DNA of 64,000 nt from Linepithema humile (lineage: Eukaryota > Arthropoda > Insecta > Hymenoptera > Formicidae), in contig NC_090135.1 of NCBI RefSeq assembly GCF_040581485.1, forward strand, positions 8,363,001-8,427,000, read 5' to 3'. Every line of letters starts with the position of its first letter. Position 1 is the stretch's first letter. The translations under genes were made by a program, and so were the position numbers. The notes beneath the pieces were generated by a model. That model was given only the letters and a program-made list of their open reading frames with translations, was not told the origin of the DNA and did not search any database. Shown here in pieces: positions 1 through 12,040 of the stretch.

Positions 1-396
1 TAGTAGAAATAAATTGTTTCGCAAAAAATTTTATTTAAAATTATTCGATTCCTCTTTCAATTTTTTACTAACACGAAATGATACAAACATGTTTATTCAA
101 TTTTATTTCGTAATATTACTTTTTCTTTTCTCTAAGTGATATAATTTTCACCAGAATTGAGAAAGATATCTGATAGAATTCGTAGAATAATAGATAACTG
201 AAAAATATCTATTCCAAGATATCGATATATCAACCGAAGAACGAGAGGAGAAACATAAAGTACGATGCAGTGATGATATGACAAGTTTTTTTTTTTAAAC
301 CCAATCTTGCATATTTTAAATTTAAACACTATCTCTGAATTCGTTTCTGCTCAAGAGAACGCAAAAATTAAAATAAGGATATTACAATAAAGACAC
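1..396. other. AT-rich non-coding DNA
   Basis: This stretch is AT-rich with short homopolymers, including a T run near 286-297. The only open frame is a short minus-strand one made of AT-rich codons with no recognisable motif. I see no splice-site pair or repeat here. Intronic or intergenic origin is an inference. Confidence 0.6.
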
Positions 397-472
397 AGCG
401 GAATGAGAAAATGTTATATCGTCAATACTGCCAGAGCGGTATATTGACGATATAACATTTTCTTATTCTGCT
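397..472 (+). ncRNA. Long stem-loop resembling a miRNA precursor
   Basis: The left arm (397-428) pairs with the right arm (439-472) around a 10-nt loop (429-438). The only defects are two C-to-T differences and one 2-nt bulge. In a plus-strand RNA both differences become G-U wobbles, while in a minus-strand RNA they would be A-C mismatches. That asymmetry favours a plus-strand transcript. A stem of about 32 bp with a small loop fits an animal pre-miRNA. It could equally be a small fold-back element, although I see no target-site duplication at its ends. I recognise no known miRNA seed, so the family is unassigned. Confidence 0.35.
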
Positions 473-2799
473 ATTTCGTACAGGAGGTGTGGCTTGTCTC
501 AATTTCGAGATCGAAGTATCGATACGGAGCAGAAGGTTCAAAACTACGGAACTGTCCATAACCGGCTTGCCTGTGACCGGCGGTTACGTGGTCCGAGTAC
601 GTTAACGTGGAAACGCGACCGCAACGCCAAGCGACAACGTTGACGTTATTGTTGTTGTTGCGTTATTTCAGACCGTCACAAATGATCCTCTTCAGCCTGC
701 AGCACGCCGGCTAAATAAACTTTATAACACCGTATCTCGGCTGGCTAGTTCGCAGCTATAAACGGTGTAATGCAACTTGGAAATATTTTTTAACCATGTA
801 CTTCTCATCCCGGCGTCTGAGCAACGATCAACTAAGTTGTAACGGTTGTTTTTACAGCTTTTACAGTTTAATCTTTATAAAGTTATTTCTAACTGTCTAG
901 TGTACAGTCAGCCTGTTTATAAACGTAAATTAAATTTTGAAGAATCAAGATTCTTATTGAAATAAAGATGCAAAAATATAATCTATGGAGAAACAAAAAT
1001 TTATGTAAAAACAACGCCATTATTAATATCGTTACAAAAATTTTCTTCAAGAATAATATTTGTTTTAAAATCCTTTTCTCGAAAACCATCGGAACATTTA
1101 CTAAAATACATTGTTTAATGAGAATGTATGGCGACGTCAGTGTATAACTTTCGTGAGCGGATGGAAGTAATGGCTTTCTGACACTGGCAAAGCATGTCCG
1201 ACCAAACTGCCGTCGTTTTACTCGAAGAGGCCACTCTCGGTCAGCAGAAATTTAATTAAGAAGCACGCACGTGGATCCCACCCGCTTTCATTCTCTTTTC
1301 ATTTATCAGAACTCCGGTTCCTGGGGGTGCGATCCGTTGATTAGGAAACGCTACTACCATCAGCAGTGTCAGCTCACCCGGGCTCGTCCCAAAGGTTGCT
1401 GCACACCGACCAGGACGACGCGGACGTCTCCGCGCAGTCCTGGCTTAGCGACATCCCCAGGTTTGCGGAGGACGCTGCAGGACATCCGTCACCATTAATC
1501 ATGCAAGAATAATTAACAGCGGACAAGCCTCTAATTAGAGAGTTATCGTTGCGGATGCGCGAGATCGTTTAGAGCAGCACGCTACGTGCCGTCCTCGTGG
1601 GACAGCGGACATCACGGCGACGGCAAATGGGTTTCCGGATTTTCGCGAGAGCTGGAATTTCAATCATCCCCCGTGGAAAAAGATATACTAAACGGATAAA
1701 CCGTCGCATCAAAATCTCACGTGATACAGTTTTCGAAAGAGTTTTAATTTTAAATCAAATTCTCTTTCGCGATATCGAGATGCGTATTTTAATTGTTGCA
1801 AACGTGCAAATAAAATTCGACTTTTTCAAATCATCCATAAACTTCAATCTACAAATGAAACACAATAAACTAATAAATATTTAACTATACTTTTTGTATT
1901 TTAATTATTAAACTAATCATTAGATTTCTGTAGCTTCGGTTCATGATCAAATAAAAAAAAAAAAATTAATAAAAAAATGCTTCCGCATTTCTTTTCAAAT
2001 ACGTACAATATATTTCTAAATCACAAAGCTTTAATATACGCTCTCCTTTCATCACGAAGTAATAGCTATGTTTAATTATCGAAAGGAATAAAGTTTCTTA
2101 AACAAGTCAACGAAGCATCGAAAAGCTTCGACGGAAAAACGAATAATTGGAGAAGGGACGGCATGATTACAAGCTTCATCGGTCAATGCGTCGAGCAACC
2201 ACTACATCGATCCCAACGATAGGGACAGAAATGCCAAGATCCAGCCTAAGTGAATCCAGGACGGTCTTTCGGGGTAATTAGCGAGGCGCCTAAATCACCG
2301 GAGTAGCATCAGTGGTAGATAGGCTACGATGCCTGCGGGCATCATGATACCGCTGGTATAGCTGCGCGGAGATGCGGGCGTGGAGACGGAGGACGATGGC
2401 AGGAGGCAGGAGGAGGATGGAAGAGGACAGGACACTTCGGTCCCTCTCCCGCCTCTCCTATCTTCGTCTCAATGTGCATTGATTGGACAATGCTCGGCAT
2501 TCGGCATTGCGCTGCCACTCTGTTTCTACAGTTACGCCGTGTATTACCCATTCCCTACGCCCGAACCCCGTCTAACCTCTGCCACGCCGATGCCGGTAGA
2601 TGAAATTACTTAGCCGTGATAGCTGTGTCTTCCCCGCCGCTTTCGTTCAGAAGAATACAGTCTAGAACCGCTTGAAAAATCAACAAAATTAATCAGGAAT
2701 TATCAATTTTATTCGAAATTTTTATTAAACTAAATTATCAGATTTTGTCTATATTTCTTATATTTTGCTGCACGTAGAATAATCCTAATTGTTGAGATG
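473..2799. other. Mixed non-coding DNA with small CpG-rich patches
   Basis: CpG-richer patches at about 480-760, 1260-1660 and 2330-2650 alternate with AT-rich DNA at 760-1100, 1720-2100 and 2650-2800. The patches contain overlapping short open frames on both strands, as expected from GC content alone. A short GTT run lies near 645-662 and an A-rich run near 1952-1965. No exon with flanking splice signals is evident. Confidence 0.55.
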
Positions 2800-2848
2800 T
2801 TTTTTTTTTTTTTCTAATATTCTTGTTCTTTTTCTGTTGCAGGTGAGT
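2800..2848 (+). promoter_or_regulatory. Recursive splice site (ratchet point): 3' splice site abutting 5' splice site
   Basis: A T run (2800-2813) opens a pyrimidine-rich tract that continues to 2840 and ends in TTGCAG (AG at 2841-2842). GTGAGT follows immediately (2843-2848). A branch-point-like CTAAT sits at 2814-2818, with its A at 2817, 25 nt before the AG. The AG/GTRAGT juxtaposition behind a strong polypyrimidine tract is the known signature of recursive splice sites in long insect introns. There the upstream exon joins the site and regenerates a donor, so a long intron is removed in steps. I found no second site of comparable quality on either strand by eye. Orientation implies a plus-strand host gene with exons outside the window. 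Transcription itself is inferred. Confidence 0.7.
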
Positions 2849-2897
2849 TATCTGAGTCTATTTTATTTCCATGACAGTGCAATATTAGCAAGACTTG
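2843..2897 (+). other. Putative RS-exon downstream of the ratchet point
   Basis: A second donor-like sequence, TTG/GTAAGG, begins at 2898. It would define a 55-nt cryptic exon starting at the acceptor at 2842. In Drosophila, recursive sites are recognised by exon definition using such short downstream cryptic exons, which are normally skipped because the regenerated donor wins. The spacing here fits that model. The donor is not perfect, so this is weaker than the acceptor/donor junction itself. Confidence 0.5.
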
Positions 2898-2898
2898 G

Positions 2899-5800
2899 TA
2901 AGGTATTTGTAGCAAACTTTTAAAAATGTATGTAATAAATAATATATTTTATGATTGCTTATTTTAGCTACTAGAGCTGTTCAAAATTTGTTAATAAAAC
3001 TCTGCGTAATTATTCGCTGCAGATGAAAAATGTGCTCCAAATACAAATATTAAAACTGAAGGATATTTCAAAGAGTTGATTGCGACTGTTTTAGAATGAT
3101 TAAAGAGTGTCCACCTGTAGGCTGCTATTCGAATCGCACTACCTCGAGTGAGTTCGCAATGAAATAACGCTTAATAGGATGCACGCGAGAGAGGCATCGG
3201 TCTCTGTACACACTTCGCTTCCCCGGGTCGAAACGCTCTATAAATCCGCGAAGTGCCGGGGGGGCCGACTGGCTGTGAGAGGGTGCATCTATCGCGAACA
3301 ACAATATATAGATTCGTATCGGCGGCGGTATATCAGGTTTTATGGGCGCGGTAGTTATTTACGCGATAGCTAAAAATGCGCGCGGAAACGGCGGTAAACG
3401 CGCGCCGAAGACAAAGAAGGGGTTGGATACGCGCGAGAGGTTTTCTCCGGAGTGAATCAGAGGGAGAGAAAAGACGTACTGTGCGCGCGCGCGCGCGGGT
3501 ATCCGTGCGATTTCGCGGGTAACAAATTTATACGGGATCGTCTGATTTATCGGCCACAAGTTTAACAACGGCCGGCCGAGCGTCCCCCGGGAAAAAGGGG
3601 GTGAGAGGGCTGCCGCCGGGAGAAAGGGGCGAGAGGAACTGTCTGCCGATGGCGAAATTTATGACGCGTTCGTATGGGTTTCCGCATCTCGAACGAAGTC
3701 ACTCTCGGACGATCTTCCAGCGAGATATTCGATGCACCAATCGTCGATTCATGACGCGCGTAGCGGCGCACTCGAAAATTCTTGTCGAATGTCGAACGGG
3801 AAAATAGAATGCGCGTTCCGCGAAAGAGAACATTTTGTAAGAAAGCAGAATATATTTATAAATGATAACTAACTTACGTTATAAATAAATATCTAAATTT
3901 ATAATTGATAAATTCCATTTCTGTTCAAGCCAAAGCTTCGAAAAGATGATTTTAATATAGAATTCAATTAATTTTTATTCACATGCGGAATAACGGAGAT
4001 AATTTATAAAATGTACATTCTCCAAAACATTATTGCACTATTTCTGAAAACGATTAAATATCTTTTAACGTTTTTCACGTTTTTAACGTTGAATAATAAT
4101 GGGAAAAAGGAGGCAAGATTTAATTCGGCTCCTGTCTGTATCGTCATTAAATTAACGTTAATGCGACGATAATGGTATTCAGTTTAGAAATGGGGCAGCA
4201 CGAGACTGAATCGATCCGCTGTCAGATTATGCTTACGGCGACAGTGATCGATAACTGTATAATTTCAATGAGCCCAATATCAGCCGGCGCAAATACCGTC
4301 GAATCAAACTTTCAGCGCATCAGATCCGCAACTTCTTCATGCTTCATTTAGCGTCATAAATCTCGCCGATCCATGCTCTTCCTCCCATTTCCATCCGCGC
4401 AGTTTATATCGACCATGTATAACATTATCTGGAGATAACATAGTTTCTATCGCTACGGATAATATTTGATCACAGTTTATCAAATAATATTTTACAACGT
4501 AGGATATATATGTATGTAACGACGCAAAAGAATACACGCGTCACTCTGTTTCCTTCCAAAATAGTTGACCGAGAGAAACCGCTCGTCTAGAGATAAAATA
4601 AAATGTTCCTTAAATATACTTTCTAAATTGAGACTGACCTTTTCGTAAGGTATACTAATGTCTAGGATACAATGACAGACTTAGAAAGTGAAGATCAATG
4701 TAATATCGCAAGTATAATACTTTCCTCTGTTCATTCGTGTGGAAAATCTTTTTTTCAAATATTTCATAAAATATAAAAAACCTTTTGATAGATATATGAG
4801 AATCATATCACGTTTCATTAATACTTTCCATTTATTTCATCAATAATTTCCATCTTGAATTTTAACAAATACGACAGACAAGATTTTTGCATTAACTCAA
4901 TATTTCGAAAATTCACGCGCGCACAACGACAATATGTAAAAATCAATACATAAAACTATTAGTAAAAAAATATCTCTATTTTAATTATAATCGACAGAAA
5001 TTACCTCAAAAGAGTTAGAGAGAATGAAATTGATTTCTGGTTAAGTTCAATGGCTAGTTCAATGGTTAAATGAGCGAAATGAAGAAGAGTGAGACTGATA
5101 GAAAAAAGGATCGCTCGGGTTTAGAGATTCAGGAGGAAGCGAGGTGAGCTGAAATCGGGGATAAGAGTTGTTATTTCAGACTTCGAGACGACGCCGAGGT
5201 TCCCAGTTAAGAATTAGCGAAGTAATTAAGAGTCCGGAAATGGAGCAAAATAAGGACGAGGGAGTTTATATCCAGAAACTTATACCGAACTTGCTGGGAA
5301 AATAGTCTAACTTGCTGCGGATGGAGAGATGCGCCACGGCTCTTTTCCATTTAGAGAATCCAATGATATTCTCCTCTTCGTTTCCGTTCTATCGGCGCGT
5401 TCCAAAACTATTCGTTATTCCATTCATATATATCAATACCCTTTATAACTCCGAATCAATTTCCTTATAACAAATATTTGATTATTATCTTTTTAAAGGT
5501 TTCTAATATTCAATATAAAACTTTTTCTCTGCTTTTACGGCTCCAAATTTAAAACATTAAAGGAAATTTACTTGAAATTAACGTAAACGAGTTTTGTTCT
5601 CCATTTTCAATCTGCTGAAAGTCAATTTTCCGTAAAATCTCTTTATACTACTTCATATATTATTTACCCTCATGTCTATAGCATATTATTTAAACACTAT
5701 TAATATTTTAATGGCTTTAATAAGAAAAAATATTGCAAATCCATTGATAAAAAGATAAATTAAACAGCTTTGACGTAAAATGGACTTATATTTTTAACCG

Positions 5801-6270
5801 AAAATCCAGTTACTTCTCCGGTTAGTTTGCACAAGTTTTAGACCAAAGATTCTCTTTCAAATCTCCTAAAAACAACAGCCAAAGAAAGAAAGAGAGAGAA
5901 AGAGGTGAGATGAAACGTATTAATTGCTACATCCCACTTTTTCCTTTCTCCCTCTCTTCTCTTCGCGTTCTATTAATTAACCTCGCTCGCTTGAAAGACT
6001 CGTGCACGTTTATGTAAGAGGTTGAAACTCTTTTGAAGTACCCACTTTGCAAAAATAGCGACTTGCTGATCTACAGTTAAGTATAACGAAGGTAACAAAG
6101 CATAAATGAAAGCGGTACAAGTTTAACATTTTCTCTGGGTAATAATCTTCCTCCTTTTGTAGCATAAAAAAATAAAGATTTTCAAATTAAAATGGATATT
6201 TTAAGAAATTCTATAGATTGTTATAAACAATCCATAATTTTTTTTCAATAAATAGCTCTAAGTTAGTGTT
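2899..6270. other. Non-coding DNA with a CpG-rich patch at 3.1-3.8 kb
   Basis: CpG-dense sequence at 3120-3830 includes a GC dinucleotide repeat (3483-3497). The rest is AT-rich. Minor repeats are TTAACGTTTT-like motifs near 4055-4092 and a 12-bp tandem duplication containing GTTCAATGG (5045-5065). A purine tract (about 5881-5907) faces a pyrimidine tract (about 5935-5963) that could pair imperfectly. No convincing exon was seen. Confidence 0.55.
3483..3497. repeat. (GC)n microsatellite
   Basis: Alternating GC of 15 nt inside a CpG-dense patch. Alternating purine-pyrimidine GC tracts can adopt Z-DNA, but no function is shown here. Confidence 0.85.
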
Positions 6271-7690
6271 TAACTCGTGTAGTGCGTTATCACATAGTCG
6301 CTTGTCATTTGTCTCGTAAAATCCATACGATGTACAGAATGTCTGTTTCAAGCAAGAAAATCCATCTCATTATACGAGTATCATCCGGTACAACACATAT
6401 TACTCGAAATGTGCAAGTTCTAAATGGGTCAGCCCTGATTCAACGCTTTTACGACGACAACAGAAATGTCTGTGAAATCTTAACGATCCGGACGTTCGAG
6501 GTGAGGGCAAGAGGCGCGGGTAAAAAGTAAAAAATATAAGCGACAGGAGCGAGACGAGGGTAAAGGATAATCGGAAGGACGCGATGGCGGGATACCGTCA
6601 GGGACATCTGGCTGCTTTGTCTCCGGGCCAGGACACGCCCCCTCTACGAGTCAGCTTAGCCCCATAAACGCTTTTCTTAGAGGCAATCGAGTCCCTTCTG
6701 CGATTTACCGACCATCGAGAGCGATCTTTGCGCCAGACAACTATCCGGAAGACCACCCACCCGAACCAGGACGTCCACATAACTTGGTGAGCGTGCAACG
6801 TTCGCCTAACTTGGCGAGACGCCGCGGAATTTCACGTGTCGAAAGGGAACAACGGCGTGGCATTCGATTAACTTTGGAAAATCTGATTGGATCAGCAAGA
6901 ACACAGCCGATTTTAAGGGTTCGTAGATAATTACTTTAGTAACTTTAGTAATTTTTTTTTTTTTTTTTTAACGCGCCACTATCAATTGACTAAAAAATAT
7001 TACATAATCTTGTAATTAAGATTTTTCGAGACACAAATTTCCTAGAAGTTTTCGGCTTAACGCGAACAAACGAATGTGAAGGTCAGACCATCAAAAATTA
7101 AACGAACGCATTTCGCGAGAAAAGAAAGAATGAAATAAACGGCAGGGAGGGAAAAAGGAACACCGGCGCGCAGAGCGAAATCTGATTTTGTTACGGCCGT
7201 TACGACTGTTTGCTCGCCGCGACGACGCTAGGCAGACGGTGTATACTTTGAGCGGTAACGGGCAAACTCGCTGACGAGATGTACGCAAACGACAAAACTC
7301 GACGATGAGGCTGACAAATTCACGAGCAGCGTGAAGGTGTACTTACACTTACTCTGCTTCCCTTTTTGTCGAATATAATTATACCAAAATGCAGAAACTA
7401 CACAACGCGCAACAACAGTAGAACGTAGAAATGTGGTAACTAAATCATTAACAAATTGTTTAGTTATATTAATTATATCAATAATAATGTAAGCATTGTA
7501 TTAATAAATTATGAGCATTTAGTAAAAAGTTATTTGTTTGTCAATAAGATTTACGCATTTCACGCTCTTCAATAAAATGATAAGAATTCTACAAATCATA
7601 TTTGTTTTGCGAAATACGTAAATATTATTATGAAACGAATGTTAGACACTATTTACACCTGTGTATCTACGCTTTGTTCGAAAATTGAAC
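6271..7690. other. Non-coding DNA, CpG-rich then AT-rich
   Basis: A CpG-richer patch (about 6480-6850) is followed by an 18-nt T run (6952-6969), a second moderately GC-rich patch (7080-7330) and AT-rich sequence to 7690. A short duplication of TAACTTTAG lies just before the T run. Open frames are short and unrecognised. Confidence 0.55.
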
Positions 7691-8780
7691 CGTCTAATAT
7701 GCTAGTACCGTTTCTAACCGCACGCGACATCGAAAGTAGAAAAAGACTACTTATGATCGGCCATGGCCGAAGAGGAGAAAAGACAGACCGTATGTTGTAA
7801 CCAGCCACATAACCACGGAGAAAGAAGTAGAGTGCGGCCGCTCATAACTGGCCGCAAAATGGGTACCCAGAAGAGACAAATCGCCCGAAAGTGGTTGCGA
7901 TATCGGAAGGGGGAGAGGGAGAGAAACGAAGGAGAGAAGGATCGCCCGAAACCGGCAAGATGATGTGTCGTATCGTCGCTCGTACCGGATGTCCTGAAAT
8001 TCGGCCAAGTTTGATTGAAATTTGGCACCGGCAGTCTCTCGCGCGGTCTGGGAGTACGAGAGAGCGGGGTGAGAAGAGGGGGAAACGGTGAAAAATCGCT
8101 GTCGTAAAAAAGATCGTTATTACGAGCAAACGCGGGAAAAGAGCGCCGGCGATGTTGTTCCGCCTCAACGCACCAGGTAGTCGTTCCGCGCTATAAGGGG
8201 GACGAAGACGCCGTCGAACGGGGGGGGAGGGGGGATGTTCCTGAGTGCAACCGGAAGGGAGCGAGAGTAAACTTACGAGTGTCGCACAAAAGAGACGACG
8301 GCGGAAATGCAGCGGCGACGCCGACGACGGCGATGTCGACGGCGCGGCGAATGGCTCTCGGGATTTGAAAACGAGCTGCTCAAAAATTCGATTACGTTGC
8401 AAGGGCGGGGGCCGACGACGAGAGAGAGAGAGAGAGAGAGAGGGGTCCCGGTTCCGGAAATGGGGGCGCGTCTTCTGATTGGTCGGGTCGGGAGGAAATC
8501 GCCTCGAGATTGGTTATTATTACCCCGTTAACGCAGTTACCGTCGCCACCAATCGCGCTCCCAATCATCTTCGTTATCGAACCCTTCGGTGCTCACACGA
8601 CGAAATCGCCTTCCTCCGGCTTTCCCTGGGCTCCTTCGATCCTCCGCGCCCAGGTCTCTCTTGTCCCCCTGCGGCCATCCGATAGCGCTCTTGCATGCGC
8701 GATCGACTCTCGGATATTCGTGATCAACTCGGACGCGGAACCGCGAGTTTACGCGTCCTATCGACTGGCGATTTTATAAC
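7691..8780. other. CpG-dense patch with GA repeat and G-rich tract
   Basis: High CpG keeps all six frames open over parts of this interval, which produces many overlapping spurious frames. One minus-strand frame of 186 codons ends near 7842 but starts at TTG, not ATG. A G-rich tract (8220-8234, eight G, one A, six G) and a GA repeat (8420-8442) are present. It could be a CpG-island-like regulatory region. No TATA or initiator pair is convincing. Confidence 0.5.
8420..8442 (+). repeat. (GA)n microsatellite
   Basis: Perfect GA dinucleotide tract of about 23 nt. In insects such tracts can be bound by GAGA factor. Binding here is untested. Confidence 0.9.
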
Positions 8781-11626
8781 CACTTTTATTGCGTACATCT
8801 AGAATAGAACTGAAATCGATGGAAGTGTGGTTACAATATAAAATAATAAAGTTATTTTTTATTTTTTTTCTCAATTTCGTTCTTTAAAAAACAAGATTAT
8901 ATAGTGTCTTTTGACGTCTTTAAAAATATTATAACCAGAAAATTAAAATCTTTTGATGCACCATTTAATTCTTTCAGTTTTCGGATTAAATTGGAAGAAA
9001 AATATGATTTAGTGATTGAAATTCACTTTTCAGAATATCTAGTAGGATACAATAAATCGAAACATGTGCATCTCCGAAGACAAATATCCCCGTCGTCGTA
9101 GCGTGCCAACATGCAGCTGGGGAACGCAGATAAGCAACGACGCGGTAATCCTGAAGCACAATGTATAAGTTAGCGTGGGTAGACATCGCATATTACATTA
9201 ACATTCAGCCAGAAAAGCAAAGGAAAAAGATAGAAAAGGCGAGAATTTTAGATAAATTTAGATCGTTGAAACGGCTTCATAACAAAGACCATTTAAATTT
9301 AAATGTCTTGAAACAAGACAGCGCTTAAAAGCACAATTATCAGAGATATTTCGTTAAATAGTTCAAAGTTTAAATTATTATCAGTATTATAAATATAATT
9401 TTTCCCTCAATAAACCTTTAAATATTTACCGAAAATATTTACATCTTTATTAATGTCATTTAACAGAAATAAAAGTCTTTCTCGATAAAAGTTTAATTAA
9501 CAAATTTATTTTAAATGGAGAGCGAACTATTTTAAACAGATACAGCATTAAAAACGTCCAACCGAATGTAATAAAATCAATTCGACACGATTATTGTATT
9601 TCTACTTTTTAGAAAAAGCCGGCGAAACTTTCTTACACGTTGAATAAATTTCCCGCTACGCCCGTTTGCGTTACGCGCTGTTATTAATGCTGCATTTCGG
9701 CATCACGGTCAGATACTAGAAAAAATTTCATAATACATCCAAGTTAAAAAAAAAATCTGCGAGCGGAAAGGAATTTTTCAGAGCGTTTCGCTTCCCACGC
9801 GTTCCGCGGAACGCACAATGTCTATTATATCCAGCAGAAAATGTCGATACTAATAATATCCGACAGAAATTGGATATGCCGCTACGGAAAAAGGAAAATG
9901 GGAGGAAGGATACTCGTTATAACGAAACAAAACGCCGCCACGATTGGAAGAACGAGTAGAGGACCGCCGTGACTGATGGTAACGAAATCCGTACGGGCAA
10001 ATTGAATTATAATTAGCACACTCGTGCACGGTGGCTGGAGGGCGGAGGGTCGGGAATGTGCCTTTTGTCTCCAGTAACGAACCAACCATCTCGGTTCGCG
10101 AATAAAACAAGATTTTAACGCCAATATTAATGCAAGTACAACTGAAATTTTATTATTCATAGTAAGTGCGAGGAATCAAACAGTTCACTCTTTAGAAATT
10201 ATTTTATAATTCCAAGATCTCTCCGTCGCGCAATTTTCAATTTTCCTTTCTTCGCCAAACGATCATCTTATCATTTAGGTACATTTAAAATTCTTAATCT
10301 TTTTTTGCTAATCTTAAATGGACTACTTAGCTTCGGCTGGCTTCAATCGATACACAGCAATATATTGCGTTTTTTTTTTCTTACCCTAAAAGTCGTTCTG
10401 AGAAATGTCTGCTAAGCGACAATTAATCATCCGAAATCCGGCGAGAGCCGCTATAATAAGCGCGCAAAAGACACGAGATCCGAGTGCGTGCGGCGTGAGA
10501 CCGCAGCAGGATATCACGACAGTTCCGGATAGAGTGACAATCAGAATGACATCGCATATTCTTTGTGACTTGTGATTAGTTTCCCCTTCAACTCCCTATA
10601 TTTGCCTGCACGATTACTGGAAAGATAGATAGAAGGAGAATTTTTTTGTTAACGGATTAAGCAAAGCGATAGAAGATTAATATAACATTATACACTAATG
10701 ATTTTCATATACAATTTTATCTGCAAAGTAAAAATCGATAAAGTTTTACTAACTTTGCACCATTTTCCTCGCGGCTATTAAAAAAACCGTGTCTTTTGTA
10801 ATGATGAATATTTATTCTCCTCTACTGCATTTAAAGTGGAAAGACGAGAAGTAGAACGAGCAAAACTCATTGCCTGACGATATCATATGTCTAGTCTCCT
10901 GTCTTCCTTCGCGCAGGAACGAACGATCAATTATGATGGCGAGATAGCCACGCGTTACAATCGCAGATAAGGGAGATAACATTTTATACTTAACAAATGC
11001 CACGATGATTTACGACATATGTATGTACCGCACGATGAAAAATTTCATAGCGACATCATAAAAGGTATTAAAAATATTGAAATCTTGATATGCGATGATG
11101 GACAAATTTACGATGTTAATTAACGCACTATGTAAAAATGTTATCACGCGCGATTAAGAGATCGTCAATTGAAAAATAAAATTTGTCAATCAATGAGCTA
11201 TCAAGCATAAAGAAACTGTGATCTCAGATAATTAATGCTTGAAGCTGAGTCACGTTCAAACATTAGACTCATATTCCTCGCGCGTAAGCTCTTTTAGCAA
11301 GATCATTAATATAAATGAGATATTAATCTAATTATTAATTTAAAAGAAGAAATTGCAATTGTCTCAAAGTATTACAATAATTAGAAAAGCTAAAACGTTA
11401 GAAATGAGTAGAAGTAAAAATACTAGCTTGATTATTTTTTTTAACGCAAAAATACAGCAAGCTCAAATAATTAATGTCTTAAAGCTTGATTAAAGTTGCA
11501 GCAGCGTTTCTCGCAATATTCTCACAACTAAATTGTAAGTACGGACAAAAGTATTAATCTAACGCAGCGGATATACAATAATCGAGAATGATCCCTGCAG
11601 GGCTATAAATTAGTTCCACGCAGATA
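8781..11626. other. Mostly AT-rich non-coding DNA
   Basis: AT-rich sequence with moderately GC-rich islands at about 9650-9810, 9950-10100 and 10430-10540. No tandem repeat longer than a few units and no coding signature was found. Confidence 0.55.
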
Positions 11627-12040
11627 ATTCTCTATTGCTCAGCTTACAAAGCGATACTTCGATCGAGCAGCGAAACCAAATCGCGCAATTAGAAAGCCCG
11701 GTATCGAAAGCTCGATAAATACACGATGAAGGCTCGATTTCATACGTACAATTTCATGCGTACAATTTGGAGCTTTCGGCAGAATATTTATACAATATGA
11801 TACTCCTAACAGTGTATAACATTTATAGAATTATCAAATATTCGCGCGCGCGAGCACTATTTTTAAATATTCAACTATATCTCATGTGCAGTTGCACGCA
11901 ATTAGTAAGCGAGGATATTTAATTTCGAAATTATCCACTACTCGACTTACAAAGCGATTGTTCGCCGCGGAGCGTAAAACCAGACTACGCGATCGAGTAA
12001 TTCAACGTGGAGAGCTCGATAAATACATCATGAGGATTCA
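11627..12040 (+). repeat. Diverged local direct duplication (two ~110-bp copies)
   Basis: Copy A (about 11627-11735) and copy B (about 11930-12040) share ordered blocks at an offset of 303-304 bp. Both carry CTTACAAAGCGAT (11643 and 11946) and AGCTCGATAAATACA (11709 and 12013), with diverged but alignable sequence between. The constant offset argues for descent from one duplication rather than chance. Copy A runs into a 14-bp tandem repeat (11738-11765). The function is unknown. Preserved blocks inside diverged sequence could mark binding sites or simply an old tandem duplication. Confidence 0.6.
11738..11765 (+). repeat. 14-bp tandem duplication
   Basis: Two copies of TTTCATRCGTACAA differ at one position (A in the first, G in the second). 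The pair directly follows copy A of the local duplication. Confidence 0.85.

Noticed and set aside
7842..8402. 186-codon minus-strand open frame
   Set aside because: Non-ATG start in a CpG-dense patch where nearly all frames are open.
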